Below are positions 6,840 to 14,996 of a stretch of DNA of 15,007 nt, in pieces (position 1 is the stretch's first letter; every line of letters begins with the position of its first letter). Both the position numbers and the translations under genes were made by a program. Below the pieces are notes generated by a model. That model saw only the letters and a program-made list of their open reading frames with translations. It ran no database searches and had not been told where the DNA came from. Location of the stretch: positions 4,382 to 19,388 of the forward strand of contig JALUAR010000060.1 in assembly GCA_027050975.1 (NCBI GenBank), in the 5' to 3' direction. The stretch is from Thermodesulfovibrio sp. Its GTDB lineage: Bacteria; Nitrospirota; Thermodesulfovibrionia; Thermodesulfovibrionales; JdFR-85.

Positions 6840-7256
6840 CTATTCACCAACTATCTGGATGATTATCTCTCTATCTCTGTGCCTGTTGTCGAAATCAATG
6901 AATACAATCTCCTGCCATGTGCCAAGAGCAAGAGTTCCGTCCAATACAGGTACAGAGATAGAGGGTTTCAGAATGGCTGAGCGAACATGGGAAAAGCCAT
7001 TTCCGTCACCTAAAAGCCTGTTATGTTCATAGGATCTGTCTGCAGGGGCAATCTCCTCCATTGCCCTTTGCAGATCCTTTAAAACTCCCTCTTCGTATTC
7101 AATAATCGTTATTCCACAAGTGGACCCGGTGCAGAAGACATTTATAATTCCTCTCTCGATTGGAGACTCTTTAAGGATGTGACTTACCCTCTCTGTAATG
7201 TTGATGATATCGCAAAAGCCTTTTGTCTTTAATGTTATTTTCTCAGAATAAACCAT
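6840..7256 (-). CDS. YjbQ / UPF0047 family protein
   Basis: The 138-aa protein is of the YjbQ (UPF0047) family, usual length about 130-140. Conserved stretches are visible: FCTGSTCGITIIEYEEGV (41-58), HNRLLGDGNGFSH (78-90), LKPSISVPVLDG (96-107) and LALGTWQEIVFIDFD (109-123). His78, Asp84, Asn86 and His90 are the likely active or metal-site residues. Some family members show weak thiamine-phosphate synthase activity, but the physiological role is unsettled, so no symbol is given. The gene converges on the selenoprotein gene; the stops are 6 nt apart if the UGA is read through. The Shine-Dalgarno before the ATG is weak. It is divergent from the gene at 7439. Confidence 0.9.
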   Translation of the reverse strand: MVYSEKITLKTKGFCDIINITERVSHILKESPIERGIINVFCTGSTCGITIIEYEEGVLKDLQRAMEEIAPADRSYEHNRLLGDGNGFSHVRSAILKPSISVPVLDGTLALGTWQEIVFIDFDNRHRDREIIIQIVGE

Positions 7257-7345
7257 CCGAATATCTTTGAGTCCTGTATTTTGCTATAGATATTAACAGA
7301 ATCGGGTGATTTTTTGCCATTGTTTGTATAATGGTAGTAATTCAG

Positions 7346-7354
7346 TGTTATAAT
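7346..7354 (+). promoter_or_regulatory. Extended -10 promoter for the small OB-fold-like protein
   Basis: TGTTATAAT is a perfect extended -10 (TG-N-TATAAT). No good -35 lies at 17 nt; TTGTAT (7324-7329) at 19 nt is poor, but extended -10 promoters tolerate that. Transcription would start near 7361, giving a leader of roughly 78 nt that begins with a hairpin. It lies in the intergenic space divergent from the YjbQ-family gene. Confidence 0.5.
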
Positions 7355-7359
7355 GTCAA

Positions 7360-7384
7360 GAGACCCGACCAGAGGTCGCGTCTT
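7360..7384 (+). other. 5' leader hairpin upstream of the 7439 gene
   Basis: AGAC (7361-7364) pairs with GTCT (7380-7383) and GACC (7367-7370) with GGTC (7374-7377). The stems are separated by a CC/GC internal loop and closed by an AGA triloop; G7360-T7384 can add a wobble pair. It falls at the predicted 5' end of the transcript, where it could shield the mRNA from RNase. The pairing is seen; the role is inference. Confidence 0.35.
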
Positions 7385-7438
7385 GCCAGTACAAGAACTA
7401 TTGTAACTCACAGGAACAAAACAGGAGGTTCTGTAATT

Positions 7439-7951
7439 ATGAAGATATGGAGCTATTTGATTGTGCTTATTATAGGTTTGGTAGTGGGAGCGCTTGGAGT
7501 ATATTTTGCCCCGGAGTATGTGGGGCCCTTTCTCCCGAAGAGTCTGCAATCAAAAGGTGTAGAGATCGAGGGTGAGGTGGTTGCGAAACAGAGAAAGGGT
7601 AACACTCTTCTTATGACGCTTAATACCAAGGAAGGTGCCATCTTAATAACCTTTAGAAAGAAGGTGCCGGAGATAGACCTCCTTGTCAACAAAGGTGATA
7701 GAATAGAGGTCAGATTGAAGAGTTATAGTCCCTTTGTTGATGACCCGGCAATAAAAAGGGTTAGAAAAGACTCTGTTCAGGGCGGAGTTCAGTATAAAGA
7801 GGAATCATCTGCCAACGAAGAGACAATTTCGAAAGAACAGTCTAAGGATGAACTCTCTTCCGAACAGCCAAAGAGTAATCAGGAAAATGAGATAAAACAG
7901 GAAGGTGCAGTACAAGGAGAAGATACCGGAAGGGATGCAACAACGGATTAA
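7439..7951 (+). CDS. Small membrane-anchored protein with probable OB-fold domain; function unknown
   Basis: The 170-aa protein has an N-terminal hydrophobic anchor or signal (KIWSYLIVLIIGLVVGALGV, residues 2-21). A beta-rich middle (about residues 37-95) contains VEIEGEVVAKQRKGNTLLM and KGDRIEVRLKSYSPFVDDPA, a pattern typical of OB-fold nucleic-acid or oligosaccharide-binding domains. The tail, about 65 residues, is Glu/Ser/Gln/Lys-rich and probably disordered. I do not recognise a named family. The ATG at 7439 is chosen because AGGAGG (7423-7428) lies 10 nt upstream; the frame is open back to 7331, but those residues look non-coding and hold the promoter. The stop is 11 nt from that of the converging DUF4124 gene. 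Confidence 0.75.
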   Translation: MKIWSYLIVLIIGLVVGALGVYFAPEYVGPFLPKSLQSKGVEIEGEVVAKQRKGNTLLMTLNTKEGAILITFRKKVPEIDLLVNKGDRIEVRLKSYSPFVDDPAIKRVRKDSVQGGVQYKEESSANEETISKEQSKDELSSEQPKSNQENEIKQEGAVQGEDTGRDATTD

Positions 7952-7962
7952 AAGATATTTGT

Positions 7963-9801
7963 TCACTTTGAGATACTGAAGGTATACTCCACCTCCTGGA
8001 TCTTTGATGCCACAATCACATCCACTCTCCTTACCCTTCCGGAGAATTGTTGTCTGATCTCAATTGTTCCGGAGCCCAGTCTCATTCTGGAAGAACCAGC
8101 CTTTTTTAATGCCTCTCCCTTGGCATTATAGCCAATCATGCTAAGGAAGTGTTCAGGCGGACCCTGATAAGATATCACAACATAATCAGGCCCTATTTCT
8201 CTGAGTCTTACCCTGACCCCTTTGTAGGCTTGTTCCTTATCCTTGTCGGTCGTATTAAATGATAGGGATTTTATCTGAATAGGAAGTTTTATTATGAGCT
8301 TTCCTTCCACGGTTTTTATACTTTCCTGTGTAGCCCCTGGTTTAAGATATACATCTCTTATAGCGGTGATACCATCCGGTGACTTTATGAGATTTAAATT
8401 ATGAAAGAACTCCTTTTCGAACTGGTTATTACCGTTATAAAGGTCTTTCCCGTTTTTGTCCCAGATATGATTTATAACAAGCTTTACAGGTCGGGAAGCT
8501 ATAGTTAAATTTGGAATTGAAAGCATCTTCACCTTTAACCATAGATGGGGAGAGTTTTTACTACTCCAGAACTGATCCATCTTAATAGCAGCCGGACCTA
8601 TGCTTACCTGTGCTCCTGAAGGGAAAGAGACCCTTTTTGAATTTAACAACTTGGTGTATTCGGATTCCGTAAGACTTACAACCTTTTCAGGTCTGTAGGT
8701 TTGATCCTCTGAAGGTGGTCGTTTAATTGGTGCAGACGTTGACGAAGGGGCTCTAAATGTCATTTGAGGAGCTCTGAATGATTCTCTGAGTAATGGAGGT
8801 ACCGTCAGGTAGAAGAGTGCAGAGATAGCAATTACAATTATGATAAAGACGGCTGCAGCAATTAATGTGGGCTTCTTTGTGTCTATCTGCTTCTCTGCGG
8901 ATTCGCTCTTGTAGGCCAGATAACCGACGAAAACAAGTTGAACAACAGGAACCAGAATAAGTAGACCGGCCCATTTGTTTAACCCGAGATTTTCTGTAAT
9001 TCCCATCCAGATGATGACAACGAGTACTATAGCTGCCAGGCCCATTACCAGAGAGAGGACCCCTACTATGGCATTTGCCCCTAATAGTCCAAGAAAAGAG
9101 GGTGCAAAAAGAATCAGTATCCACCACAAAGGTTTTCCGCTTGCCTTTACTATGGGGATGAAGTTTGCAACAGGGACAGGTACCCACACCAGCCATGCAT
9201 AGGAGATGCCAAGCTTTTTGCAGATCATATATGATGTCAGGGAAAAATAGAAATACATCAACAGAGCCAGGGCTACTAAAAATATCATCATGCCGGTGCC
9301 CATCATCAGGAACATAAGGCCCGTAGCAGATGGTATCTTTGTCTGAGGAGGAATGGCAGGCTGTTGCTTTGGCATGGAGGGTAATCTTCTCTGCGGTACG
9401 GCTTCCGGTTTTTGATCTGATTTTTTCTTCTGAAGCTGCTCAAACTCCTTTTTTAATATCCTTTCTATCTCTTCCTGGACCGAAGGAGTTTCGGGTTGCT
9501 GCGAGGGGGTGTTTTTGAATTCCTCTTTTTGCGGAGCAGATTGGGGAACAGTTCTTTTCTCTTCTGTCAGTTCCTCGATGCTCTCCTCTTCCGCTTCTTC
9601 ATCAGCAGGAGGGGGATAGTCGGTTATATGAACCTGGCCTTTTTTATCCGTCCATTTGTAAAGAACGGTTGCGCTGGCTAGACTGAAAGAAACAAAGCCT
9701 AAAATAATAAAAAGAAACAGAAAAGGAAAGAACCGATGTCGTTGTTTTCCGAACAATATTTTTTCCTTGATAACATTATGATATATAAGATAACTTAGCA
9801 T
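7963..9801 (-). CDS. Large membrane protein with N-terminal DUF4124 domain and a polytopic middle; function unknown
   Basis: The 612-aa product is multidomain. A signal/anchor (about 24-44) is followed by a DUF4124-type motif, LYKWTDKKGQVHITDYPPP. Next comes a Pro/Gln/Glu/Lys-rich stretch with coiled-coil character (70-155), then about five membrane segments (157-345). The membrane part includes the GISYAWLVWVPVPVANFIPI and KPLWWILILFAP stretches of DUF5684-like proteins. A soluble, probably beta-sandwich C-terminal region (365-612) completes it. DUF4124 is found in envelope proteins of many Gram-negative bacteria; no reaction is known. The ATG at 9801 has only a weak Shine-Dalgarno. An in-frame TTG at 9756 has AAGGA 7 nt upstream and would give a cleaner signal peptide (FGKQRHRFFPFLFLF), 597 aa. 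I rate that start at least equal. Confidence 0.75.
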   Translation of the reverse strand: MLSYLIYHNVIKEKILFGKQRHRFFPFLFLFIILGFVSFSLASATVLYKWTDKKGQVHITDYPPPADEEAEEESIEELTEEKRTVPQSAPQKEEFKNTPSQQPETPSVQEEIERILKKEFEQLQKKKSDQKPEAVPQRRLPSMPKQQPAIPPQTKIPSATGLMFLMMGTGMMIFLVALALLMYFYFSLTSYMICKKLGISYAWLVWVPVPVANFIPIVKASGKPLWWILILFAPSFLGLLGANAIVGVLSLVMGLAAIVLVVIIWMGITENLGLNKWAGLLILVPVVQLVFVGYLAYKSESAEKQIDTKKPTLIAAAVFIIIVIAISALFYLTVPPLLRESFRAPQMTFRAPSSTSAPIKRPPSEDQTYRPEKVVSLTESEYTKLLNSKRVSFPSGAQVSIGPAAIKMDQFWSSKNSPHLWLKVKMLSIPNLTIASRPVKLVINHIWDKNGKDLYNGNNQFEKEFFHNLNLIKSPDGITAIRDVYLKPGATQESIKTVEGKLIIKLPIQIKSLSFNTTDKDKEQAYKGVRVRLREIGPDYVVISYQGPPEHFLSMIGYNAKGEALKKAGSSRMRLGSGTIEIRQQFSGRVRRVDVIVASKIQEVEYTFSISK

Positions 9802-10028
9802 ACGGACTGACTTCTTTGCAACAGTTTTTTATCTTCGACCTTTAGTCAACCACATATCTGCCAGGATATAAATTGATAAAGCGGAATGCCTCGTAAACAT
9901 AAAGCAATAGACTGGGTAATCCGGATAGCTATGAGTCAACCGTTATGATAACAGATGGTCAGGTTGCACCACAGGAGCTTGTTGTTTTAACATAATGATA
10001 AAATTACACAGAACGAGGCTTATCGGAC

Positions 10029-10409
10029 TTGGCTAACAAAAACAGAACGGAAGAAAAACGGTTTTATCCTGACTATTTGATTGAAATACTCCTTGTGGTC
10101 TTTCTGACACTGGAAGTGCTGGTGGTGCTTGCTTTACTGTGGCCGCCAGGGATAGGCAGGATGATCGATTTTACAGCTCCTTATCAACCTAAACCCGAAT
10201 GGTACTTTTTATGGCTCTATCAGTTAATCAGATATTTCCCGGGTAGATGGATATTCGTTGGTACCGTTGTTATACCCCTGCTTTCGATATTTCTCCTTTT
10301 TTATATTCCCTGGGTTGACCGGGGAAGGTGGGCAAGGCTTAAAGTGCTTGCCGTATCATCAACACTTCTGTTGGCATTTATTGTGCTTACCTTAATACCT
10401 GTTTTGTGA
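10029..10409 (+). CDS. Stand-alone cytochrome b C-terminal domain protein (b6f subunit IV-like)
   Basis: The 126-aa protein has three membrane segments (about 17-38, 73-92 and 103-124). Between the first two is the Qo-site signature PEWY at residues 56-59, within PKPEWYFLWLYQLIRYFPG. This matches the C-terminal half of cytochrome b (subunit IV of b6f complexes), which binds quinol but no haem of its own b type. No N-terminal cytochrome b, Rieske protein or cytochrome c gene is next to it here, so its partner must be elsewhere. The start is a TTG with CGAGG (10014-10018) 10 nt upstream; no ATG or GTG precedes it before an in-frame stop (9999). It is slightly short for subunit IV (about 160 aa), mainly at the N-terminus. 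It is intact rather than decayed. Confidence 0.85.
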   Translation: MANKNRTEEKRFYPDYLIEILLVVFLTLEVLVVLALLWPPGIGRMIDFTAPYQPKPEWYFLWLYQLIRYFPGRWIFVGTVVIPLLSIFLLFYIPWVDRGRWARLKVLAVSSTLLLAFIVLTLIPVL

Positions 10410-10562
10410 TGCGACTTATATATGAATCATACAATTTGACAATCTTCCTCAATCCCAACACCAGTGATAAGGATTCAAAGGGGGGCGATTGTTCATTATC
10501 GTTACAGCTATGTTTGAGGTAGTATTGTTTTTTTTGATGCTTTTAACTTTGTCGGAGACACT

Positions 10563-13409
10563 ATGAGTAGACTGATTCTGATTCCTCCGTCATACAATAT
10601 GATAGAGTTTGTTGCTGACAGAATTGACCTGTCAACAAGAGACTTTTCTAACTATGTCGTTGTATTTCCAGGCAGAAGACCCGCCCATTTTCTTCGGAAG
10701 GAACTCTCGAACCGCATAAAAGGGGGATTTGTTCCTCCCAGGATATTCTCCATGGATGACTTTGTGGACTTCCTCTATGAAGAGCATCTGGCGTATCATC
10801 GGAGAAGGATAGATAGCCTGGATGCAGTGGCAATTCTTTACGAAATACATAGAGAATTTTCCAAACCTATAGGAGGTGAGGGGTTCCTCTCCCCGGAAAG
10901 CTTTCTTGCTTTAGGAACAAGGATATTCAGAGATATCGAAGAGTGTCTGATCGAGAATATATCTCCAGAACAGGTAAAGATGGTTGACCACTCAGTGACA
11001 GATATGATCCCGGATGAGAGCATAGGAAAACTTCAGGCCCTTTCGCATTTTTATAAAGAGTTTTATGTCAGGTTGCAGGAGATGAATCTCTCTACTCGTT
11101 CGGTCAGATACACCACAGTAGCTCAGGAACTCGAAGCCCTGCCCAAAGAGATTAATATTATACTTGCAGGGTTTCTGGCGCTGACAAAAACAGAGGAAAA
11201 GCTGTTCAAGCGACTGGATGAGCTTTCGGATATTTTGCTTGTGATGCAGAAAACAGTGCGGTTTGATGACCTTTTTCAAAGACTTAAGAAAATCTTTAGC
11301 AAAGTCGATGAACTCATGGATGACAATCCTGCAGATCCAGAGATCGAGTTGTATAGTAGTCCGGACAGGCACGGACAGATTTTTGTTGTAGCCGAGAAGA
11401 TCAAAAAGCTAAAGGAGAGTGGACAGATCGGCGAAAACAGTGTTATCGTGCTTCCCTCACCGGATGGCCTGGTGCCTTTGCTTCACCACTGCCTCAGTCT
11501 TTTAGATCAGGATCAGTACAATATTTCAATGGGATATCCGCTATTCAGGACTCCTATTTTTGCCTTTTTTACAAGCTTGATGGATTTGATTCTTTCCATG
11601 TCAGATGATAATGTATACATACCGGATTATACAAGATTTGTTCTTCATCCGTATACTAAAAATATCTATTTTAACCCCTCCGAAAGTGCCGGAGCAGATA
11701 TAACGAGAGCCATGTTTCATGCCCTTGAAGGGGCGTTTCAGAACAAGAGGGTTGTATTCATGAGGCTTGATGAGATAGAGAATATGGCGTTGAGCTGTGC
11801 AGAGAATATCCTTTCAGATTTGGAGGTCCCAAAGGAGTCATTAAGAGATCATATACGAAATATTCATGATCATACCATAAGGAAATTTATGAACTTTTCA
11901 AGTGTGAGAGAATTATCCGAGAGGGCAGCGGATGTTCTGATGTATATCTATAAAAACAGTACAGCACTGTATCATCCCCTGTTCTATCCCTTCTCAGAGG
12001 GATTCCTTAAGGCATTTGATTCTTTGAAACTTTCGCTTTTCGGGACTATCAGCTTCGAAGACCTTAGCGGTTACTTTCAGTTTTTAAAGAGATATCTTCG
12101 CTCATGCACCATTCCCTTTGAAGGAACCCCCTTGAGAGGTCTACAGGTTCTGGGATTCCTTGAAACAAGGAACCTGAAATTTGACAGGGTATATTTAATA
12201 GATGTAAACGAGGGGATTCTTCCAGAATCAAAGAAGGATGATTCTGTCCTACCCCAGAAGGCCAGGCAGATGCTTGGTCTGACAACCTATAAAGACCGGG
12301 AGCGGTTATCTGCGGCATATTTCGATCTTCTTATACAGGGAGCCAGGGAAGTTCATATCTGTTTTGTCGAAAATGACAGAAACGAAAAAAGCAGATTCGT
12401 TGAGCGTCTGCTTTGGGAACGTCAGAAGATGGAAGGAAGAACGGATACCGAGGGATTTGTTCGAAGTATTCAATATAATGTTAAGTTAGACAATAAGGAC
12501 CCGGAGACTGTGGAGAAGACAAAAGAGGTTTTGCAGGTTCTAAGAGATTTCTCTTTCAGTGCCTCCTCATTGGATGACTATCTTATATGTCCTTTGAGGT
12601 TTTATTATCGTCATATTCTTCGTCTTGACCGGTACAGAGAGATAGACTCGGAAATGGAAAGATCGGATATCGGAACCATTGTTCATTCCATCTTAAGGGA
12701 ATACTTTGAAAAGAGAAAAGGCAGGAAACTTACAAAGGAAAACCTTACTATAGAAGATATGGATGCTATTGTAGAGAGACGGTTCCGAGATTATTACGGA
12801 GGTGCTACATCAGGCTCACTTTATATGCTCAAAAGACAGATGAAAAGGAGACTGGAAGAGTTGATTCGGGATTACTATCATGAAATGTTAGACAGAAATA
12901 TCTCCATAACCACTGTTGCTGTTGAGAAACGGCTCGAGAGCAACCTGAACGGTTTTTTTATAAAGGGAAGTATTGATAAGATAGAAAAAAGAGAAGGTGC
13001 CACAGATAAGGCTTTAGTGATTATTGATTATAAAATTTCCGCTTCTGACAGACATCTCAGAATAAGGTTTGACAAACTCGATCCGGCACAGCGGAGTTCA
13101 TGGCCAGAGGCCATAGGTTCACTTCAGATACCCTTCTATATGACGCTTTATGAGAAGGTGTACGGAGAACGGCCTGATGGAGTTTACCTTTTGCTTGGCA
13201 GAGGCAGGATGAATATTGCTTCCGAGGTTTGGGTGGTAGAGGGACAGAAAGAGTATAATATAATAAAAGAGATTATTCTCAGACTTATGGAAGAGATACT
13301 GACCCCATCGGTAAATTTCGGGTCCACATCCAATAAGAGAGAAAACTGTCCCATCTGTCAATTTCAAGAGTTGTGTGGTATGAGATGGATAAGAAAATCC
13401 GGCTATTAA
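10563..13409 (+). CDS. AddB-like PD-(D/E)XK nuclease / inactivated-helicase protein with Fe-S cluster
   Basis: The 948-aa protein is related to AddB/RexB, the partner of AddA in double-strand-break end resection. The N-terminal helicase-like half lacks a Walker A GxGKT; its place holds VVFPGRRPAHFLRKEL (33-48). Late helicase-like motifs are seen near 540-555 (FDRVYLIDVNEGILPE). The C-terminal RecB-type nuclease has His708 (GTIVHSIL), Asp805, Asp822-x-Lys824 (VIIDYKIS) and Gln855-x3-Tyr859. Four cysteines form the AddB-type iron staple: Cys676 (ICPLRFYY) and Cys929, 932 and 938 (CPICQFQELC). All nuclease and cluster residues are present, so it should be active. The ATG at 10563 has GGAG 5 nt upstream. 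The gene overlaps the M48 protease gene by 25 nt. No addA is seen in the window. Confidence 0.85.
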   Translation: MSRLILIPPSYNMIEFVADRIDLSTRDFSNYVVVFPGRRPAHFLRKELSNRIKGGFVPPRIFSMDDFVDFLYEEHLAYHRRRIDSLDAVAILYEIHREFSKPIGGEGFLSPESFLALGTRIFRDIEECLIENISPEQVKMVDHSVTDMIPDESIGKLQALSHFYKEFYVRLQEMNLSTRSVRYTTVAQELEALPKEINIILAGFLALTKTEEKLFKRLDELSDILLVMQKTVRFDDLFQRLKKIFSKVDELMDDNPADPEIELYSSPDRHGQIFVVAEKIKKLKESGQIGENSVIVLPSPDGLVPLLHHCLSLLDQDQYNISMGYPLFRTPIFAFFTSLMDLILSMSDDNVYIPDYTRFVLHPYTKNIYFNPSESAGADITRAMFHALEGAFQNKRVVFMRLDEIENMALSCAENILSDLEVPKESLRDHIRNIHDHTIRKFMNFSSVRELSERAADVLMYIYKNSTALYHPLFYPFSEGFLKAFDSLKLSLFGTISFEDLSGYFQFLKRYLRSCTIPFEGTPLRGLQVLGFLETRNLKFDRVYLIDVNEGILPESKKDDSVLPQKARQMLGLTTYKDRERLSAAYFDLLIQGAREVHICFVENDRNEKSRFVERLLWERQKMEGRTDTEGFVRSIQYNVKLDNKDPETVEKTKEVLQVLRDFSFSASSLDDYLICPLRFYYRHILRLDRYREIDSEMERSDIGTIVHSILREYFEKRKGRKLTKENLTIEDMDAIVERRFRDYYGGATSGSLYMLKRQMKRRLEELIRDYYHEMLDRNISITTVAVEKRLESNLNGFFIKGSIDKIEKREGATDKALVIIDYKISASDRHLRIRFDKLDPAQRSSWPEAIGSLQIPFYMTLYEKVYGERPDGVYLLLGRGRMNIASEVWVVEGQKEYNIIKEIILRLMEEILTPSVNFGSTSNKRENCPICQFQELCGMRWIRKSGY

Positions 13410-14824
13410 GAGTTTTACTTTTTCCACTTATTCTGTTGCTTGCCACGTGTGCTGTAAACCCTGTCACAGGCAAGCATGAACTGATGCTAGTGTCAGAGAC
13501 TCAGGAGATAGAGATTGGCAGGAGGGCAGCCCCTTCGCTTAACTGGACATACGGTGGTGAATTTAATGATCCGCAACTGAAGGCATATCTTGAGCCTATT
13601 GTAAAAGAGATCTGGAGCCATTCCGAAAGATCGAATCTCCCCTTTCGGTTTACTGTTCAGAATACCTCTGTTCCGAATGCCTTTGCCCTGCCAGGATATG
13701 TTGCGATTACAAGGGGACTTCTTGCAGAACTTGAGAATGAGGCCCAGTTTGTTGCAATAATGGGGCACGAGGTGGGCCATGTTATGGCAAGGCACACCGC
13801 CAAGCGAATTACTCTCGGTACCCTTCAGCAGCTTGGCCTTGTTGTGGGAGCGGTTGCACTGGGAAAGAACAACAGTAGTGATCTGATTCTTGGCCTTGGT
13901 GCTGTCGGTAGCAGCCTCTTGCTTTTGAAGTTTGACCGTGAGCAGGAGCTGCAGGCTGATCGCATTGGTGTCAGATACATGGCGGCTCTCGGATATGACC
14001 CGTATGAGGCAGTAAGAGCACATGACAGACTCCAGATAGCTGTCCAGAGATATCTGGAAAACCTGGGACGTAAACAAAGGGAGGACACCCTTCTTGATGC
14101 AATCCTCTCTACCCATCCCAGGGAGGAGGTGAGAAGGGAAGAGATACTGGAGATGATAAAAAGGCTGCCTGTTTACAATATAAAAGGAAACGGTAAATAC
14201 AGAGACAGGTTTCAGAAAGCCATTCAGAATCTTAAACGGCTTAACAGGATATATTTTGTTTATGACCAGGCAGTCATGCAATACAACAGGGGGGCTCTGG
14301 AAAAAGCAGAAGAGCTTGTAAAAGAGGCGATAAGAAGGGACTCAAAACAGGCCCCTTTCTACTCTTTGTATGGAATGATAAATATAAAGCGAAACAACCT
14401 TGTGAGAGCGGAAAAGGATTTTAAGAAGGCATTGATGATAGACAGACAATACCAGCCTTCTTATTACGGACTGGGACTTGTGGCACTAAAAAACAGAAAC
14501 TATGAGAAAGCAATTGGATACTTTGAAAGAAGTCTGGAGCTCTACCCCCAACATCCTGGTTCACATTTTGGAATGGGCAAAAGCTATTTTAATCTCCTTC
14601 GATACAGCGAAGCTGTGCCTTATCTGAGGGTCTTTGCTTCAGCAGCACCAAGGCATCCGGAGGTTCACGGTATGCTGGGAATCTCTTATGAAAACCTGGG
14701 AGATATAGAGTCGGCAATCAGGGAGTATCAGCTCCAGGTGCGTATTGCACCGCATACGGAGCTTGGCAGATATGCACAGCAGAGACTACTGCTGCTTAGA
14801 CAGTTATACAGGTATAGACGATAG
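13385..14824 (+). CDS. M48 family metalloprotease lipoprotein with TPR repeats (BepA-like)
   Basis: The 479-aa protein is a probable envelope protease acting in outer-membrane protein quality control. An N-terminal signal (to residue 21) ends in LLAT-Cys22, a plausible though imperfect lipobox, followed by the family's NPVTGKHELMLVSETQE. The zinc site is His128-Glu129-x2-His132 (GHEVGHVMARH), with the third ligand Glu188 in ELQADRIG and Asp192 conserved. About four TPR-like repeats fill 295-470 (for example ALEKAEELVKEAIRRD and NYEKAIGYFERSLELYP). The ATG at 13385 is preferred over an upstream GTG at 13373; neither has a clear Shine-Dalgarno. The 25-nt overlap with the AddB-like gene suggests translational coupling. 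I assign no symbol, because the BepA/YfgC and LoiP groups are hard to separate by eye. Confidence 0.9.
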   Translation: MDKKIRLLRVLLFPLILLLATCAVNPVTGKHELMLVSETQEIEIGRRAAPSLNWTYGGEFNDPQLKAYLEPIVKEIWSHSERSNLPFRFTVQNTSVPNAFALPGYVAITRGLLAELENEAQFVAIMGHEVGHVMARHTAKRITLGTLQQLGLVVGAVALGKNNSSDLILGLGAVGSSLLLLKFDREQELQADRIGVRYMAALGYDPYEAVRAHDRLQIAVQRYLENLGRKQREDTLLDAILSTHPREEVRREEILEMIKRLPVYNIKGNGKYRDRFQKAIQNLKRLNRIYFVYDQAVMQYNRGALEKAEELVKEAIRRDSKQAPFYSLYGMINIKRNNLVRAEKDFKKALMIDRQYQPSYYGLGLVALKNRNYEKAIGYFERSLELYPQHPGSHFGMGKSYFNLLRYSEAVPYLRVFASAAPRHPEVHGMLGISYENLGDIESAIREYQLQVRIAPHTELGRYAQQRLLLLRQLYRYRR

Positions 14825-14843
14825 CATGGATATTAGTACACGA

Positions 14844-14996
14844 TTAAATACCGTAAAAGGACAGGAGTATTAACTGTTCGACACAGGATCCTGTAACTTT
14901 TCCATGACATCCTGTTTGTATCCGAGTTTTAGGTGTATAATTTAATAAATTTGACGGGCAGTAGTCACTTTCGTGATTGTTTATGATCTCTGTCAT
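14844..14996 (-). CDS. Doubtful 50-codon ORF with a VTGSC motif
   Basis: The minus-strand frame is open from the window edge to a TAA at 14844-14846; the only ATG inside is at 14996. It encodes 50 residues including GCHGKVTGSC, which resembles the GAAxxVTGSC start of beta-CASP metallo-beta-lactamase proteins, but the rest does not continue that fold. It could be the C-terminal end of a gene beyond the window, a decayed fragment, or chance. There is no clear Shine-Dalgarno. Confidence 0.2.
   Translation of the reverse strand: MTEIINNHESDYCPSNLLNYTPKTRIQTGCHGKVTGSCVEQLILLSFYGI
14883..14894. repeat. 12-bp perfect palindrome
   Basis: ACAGGATCCTGT is a perfect palindrome 58 nt after the M48 gene stop. 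With no loop it would make a poor hairpin, so it is more likely a protein-binding dyad or chance than a terminator. It lies within the doubtful minus-strand ORF, where it encodes part of the VTGSC motif. Confidence 0.3.

Noticed and set aside
9802..10028. Possible gene or N-terminal cytochrome b remnant in the 227-nt gap before 10029
   Set aside because: No extended frame, haem ligand motif or family resemblance found; only AT-rich intergenic sequence.
10436..10470. TTGACA at 10436 as a promoter for the AddB-like gene
   Set aside because: A perfect -35, but no -10 at 16-19 nt; the nearest (GTGATA) is 22 nt away and poor.
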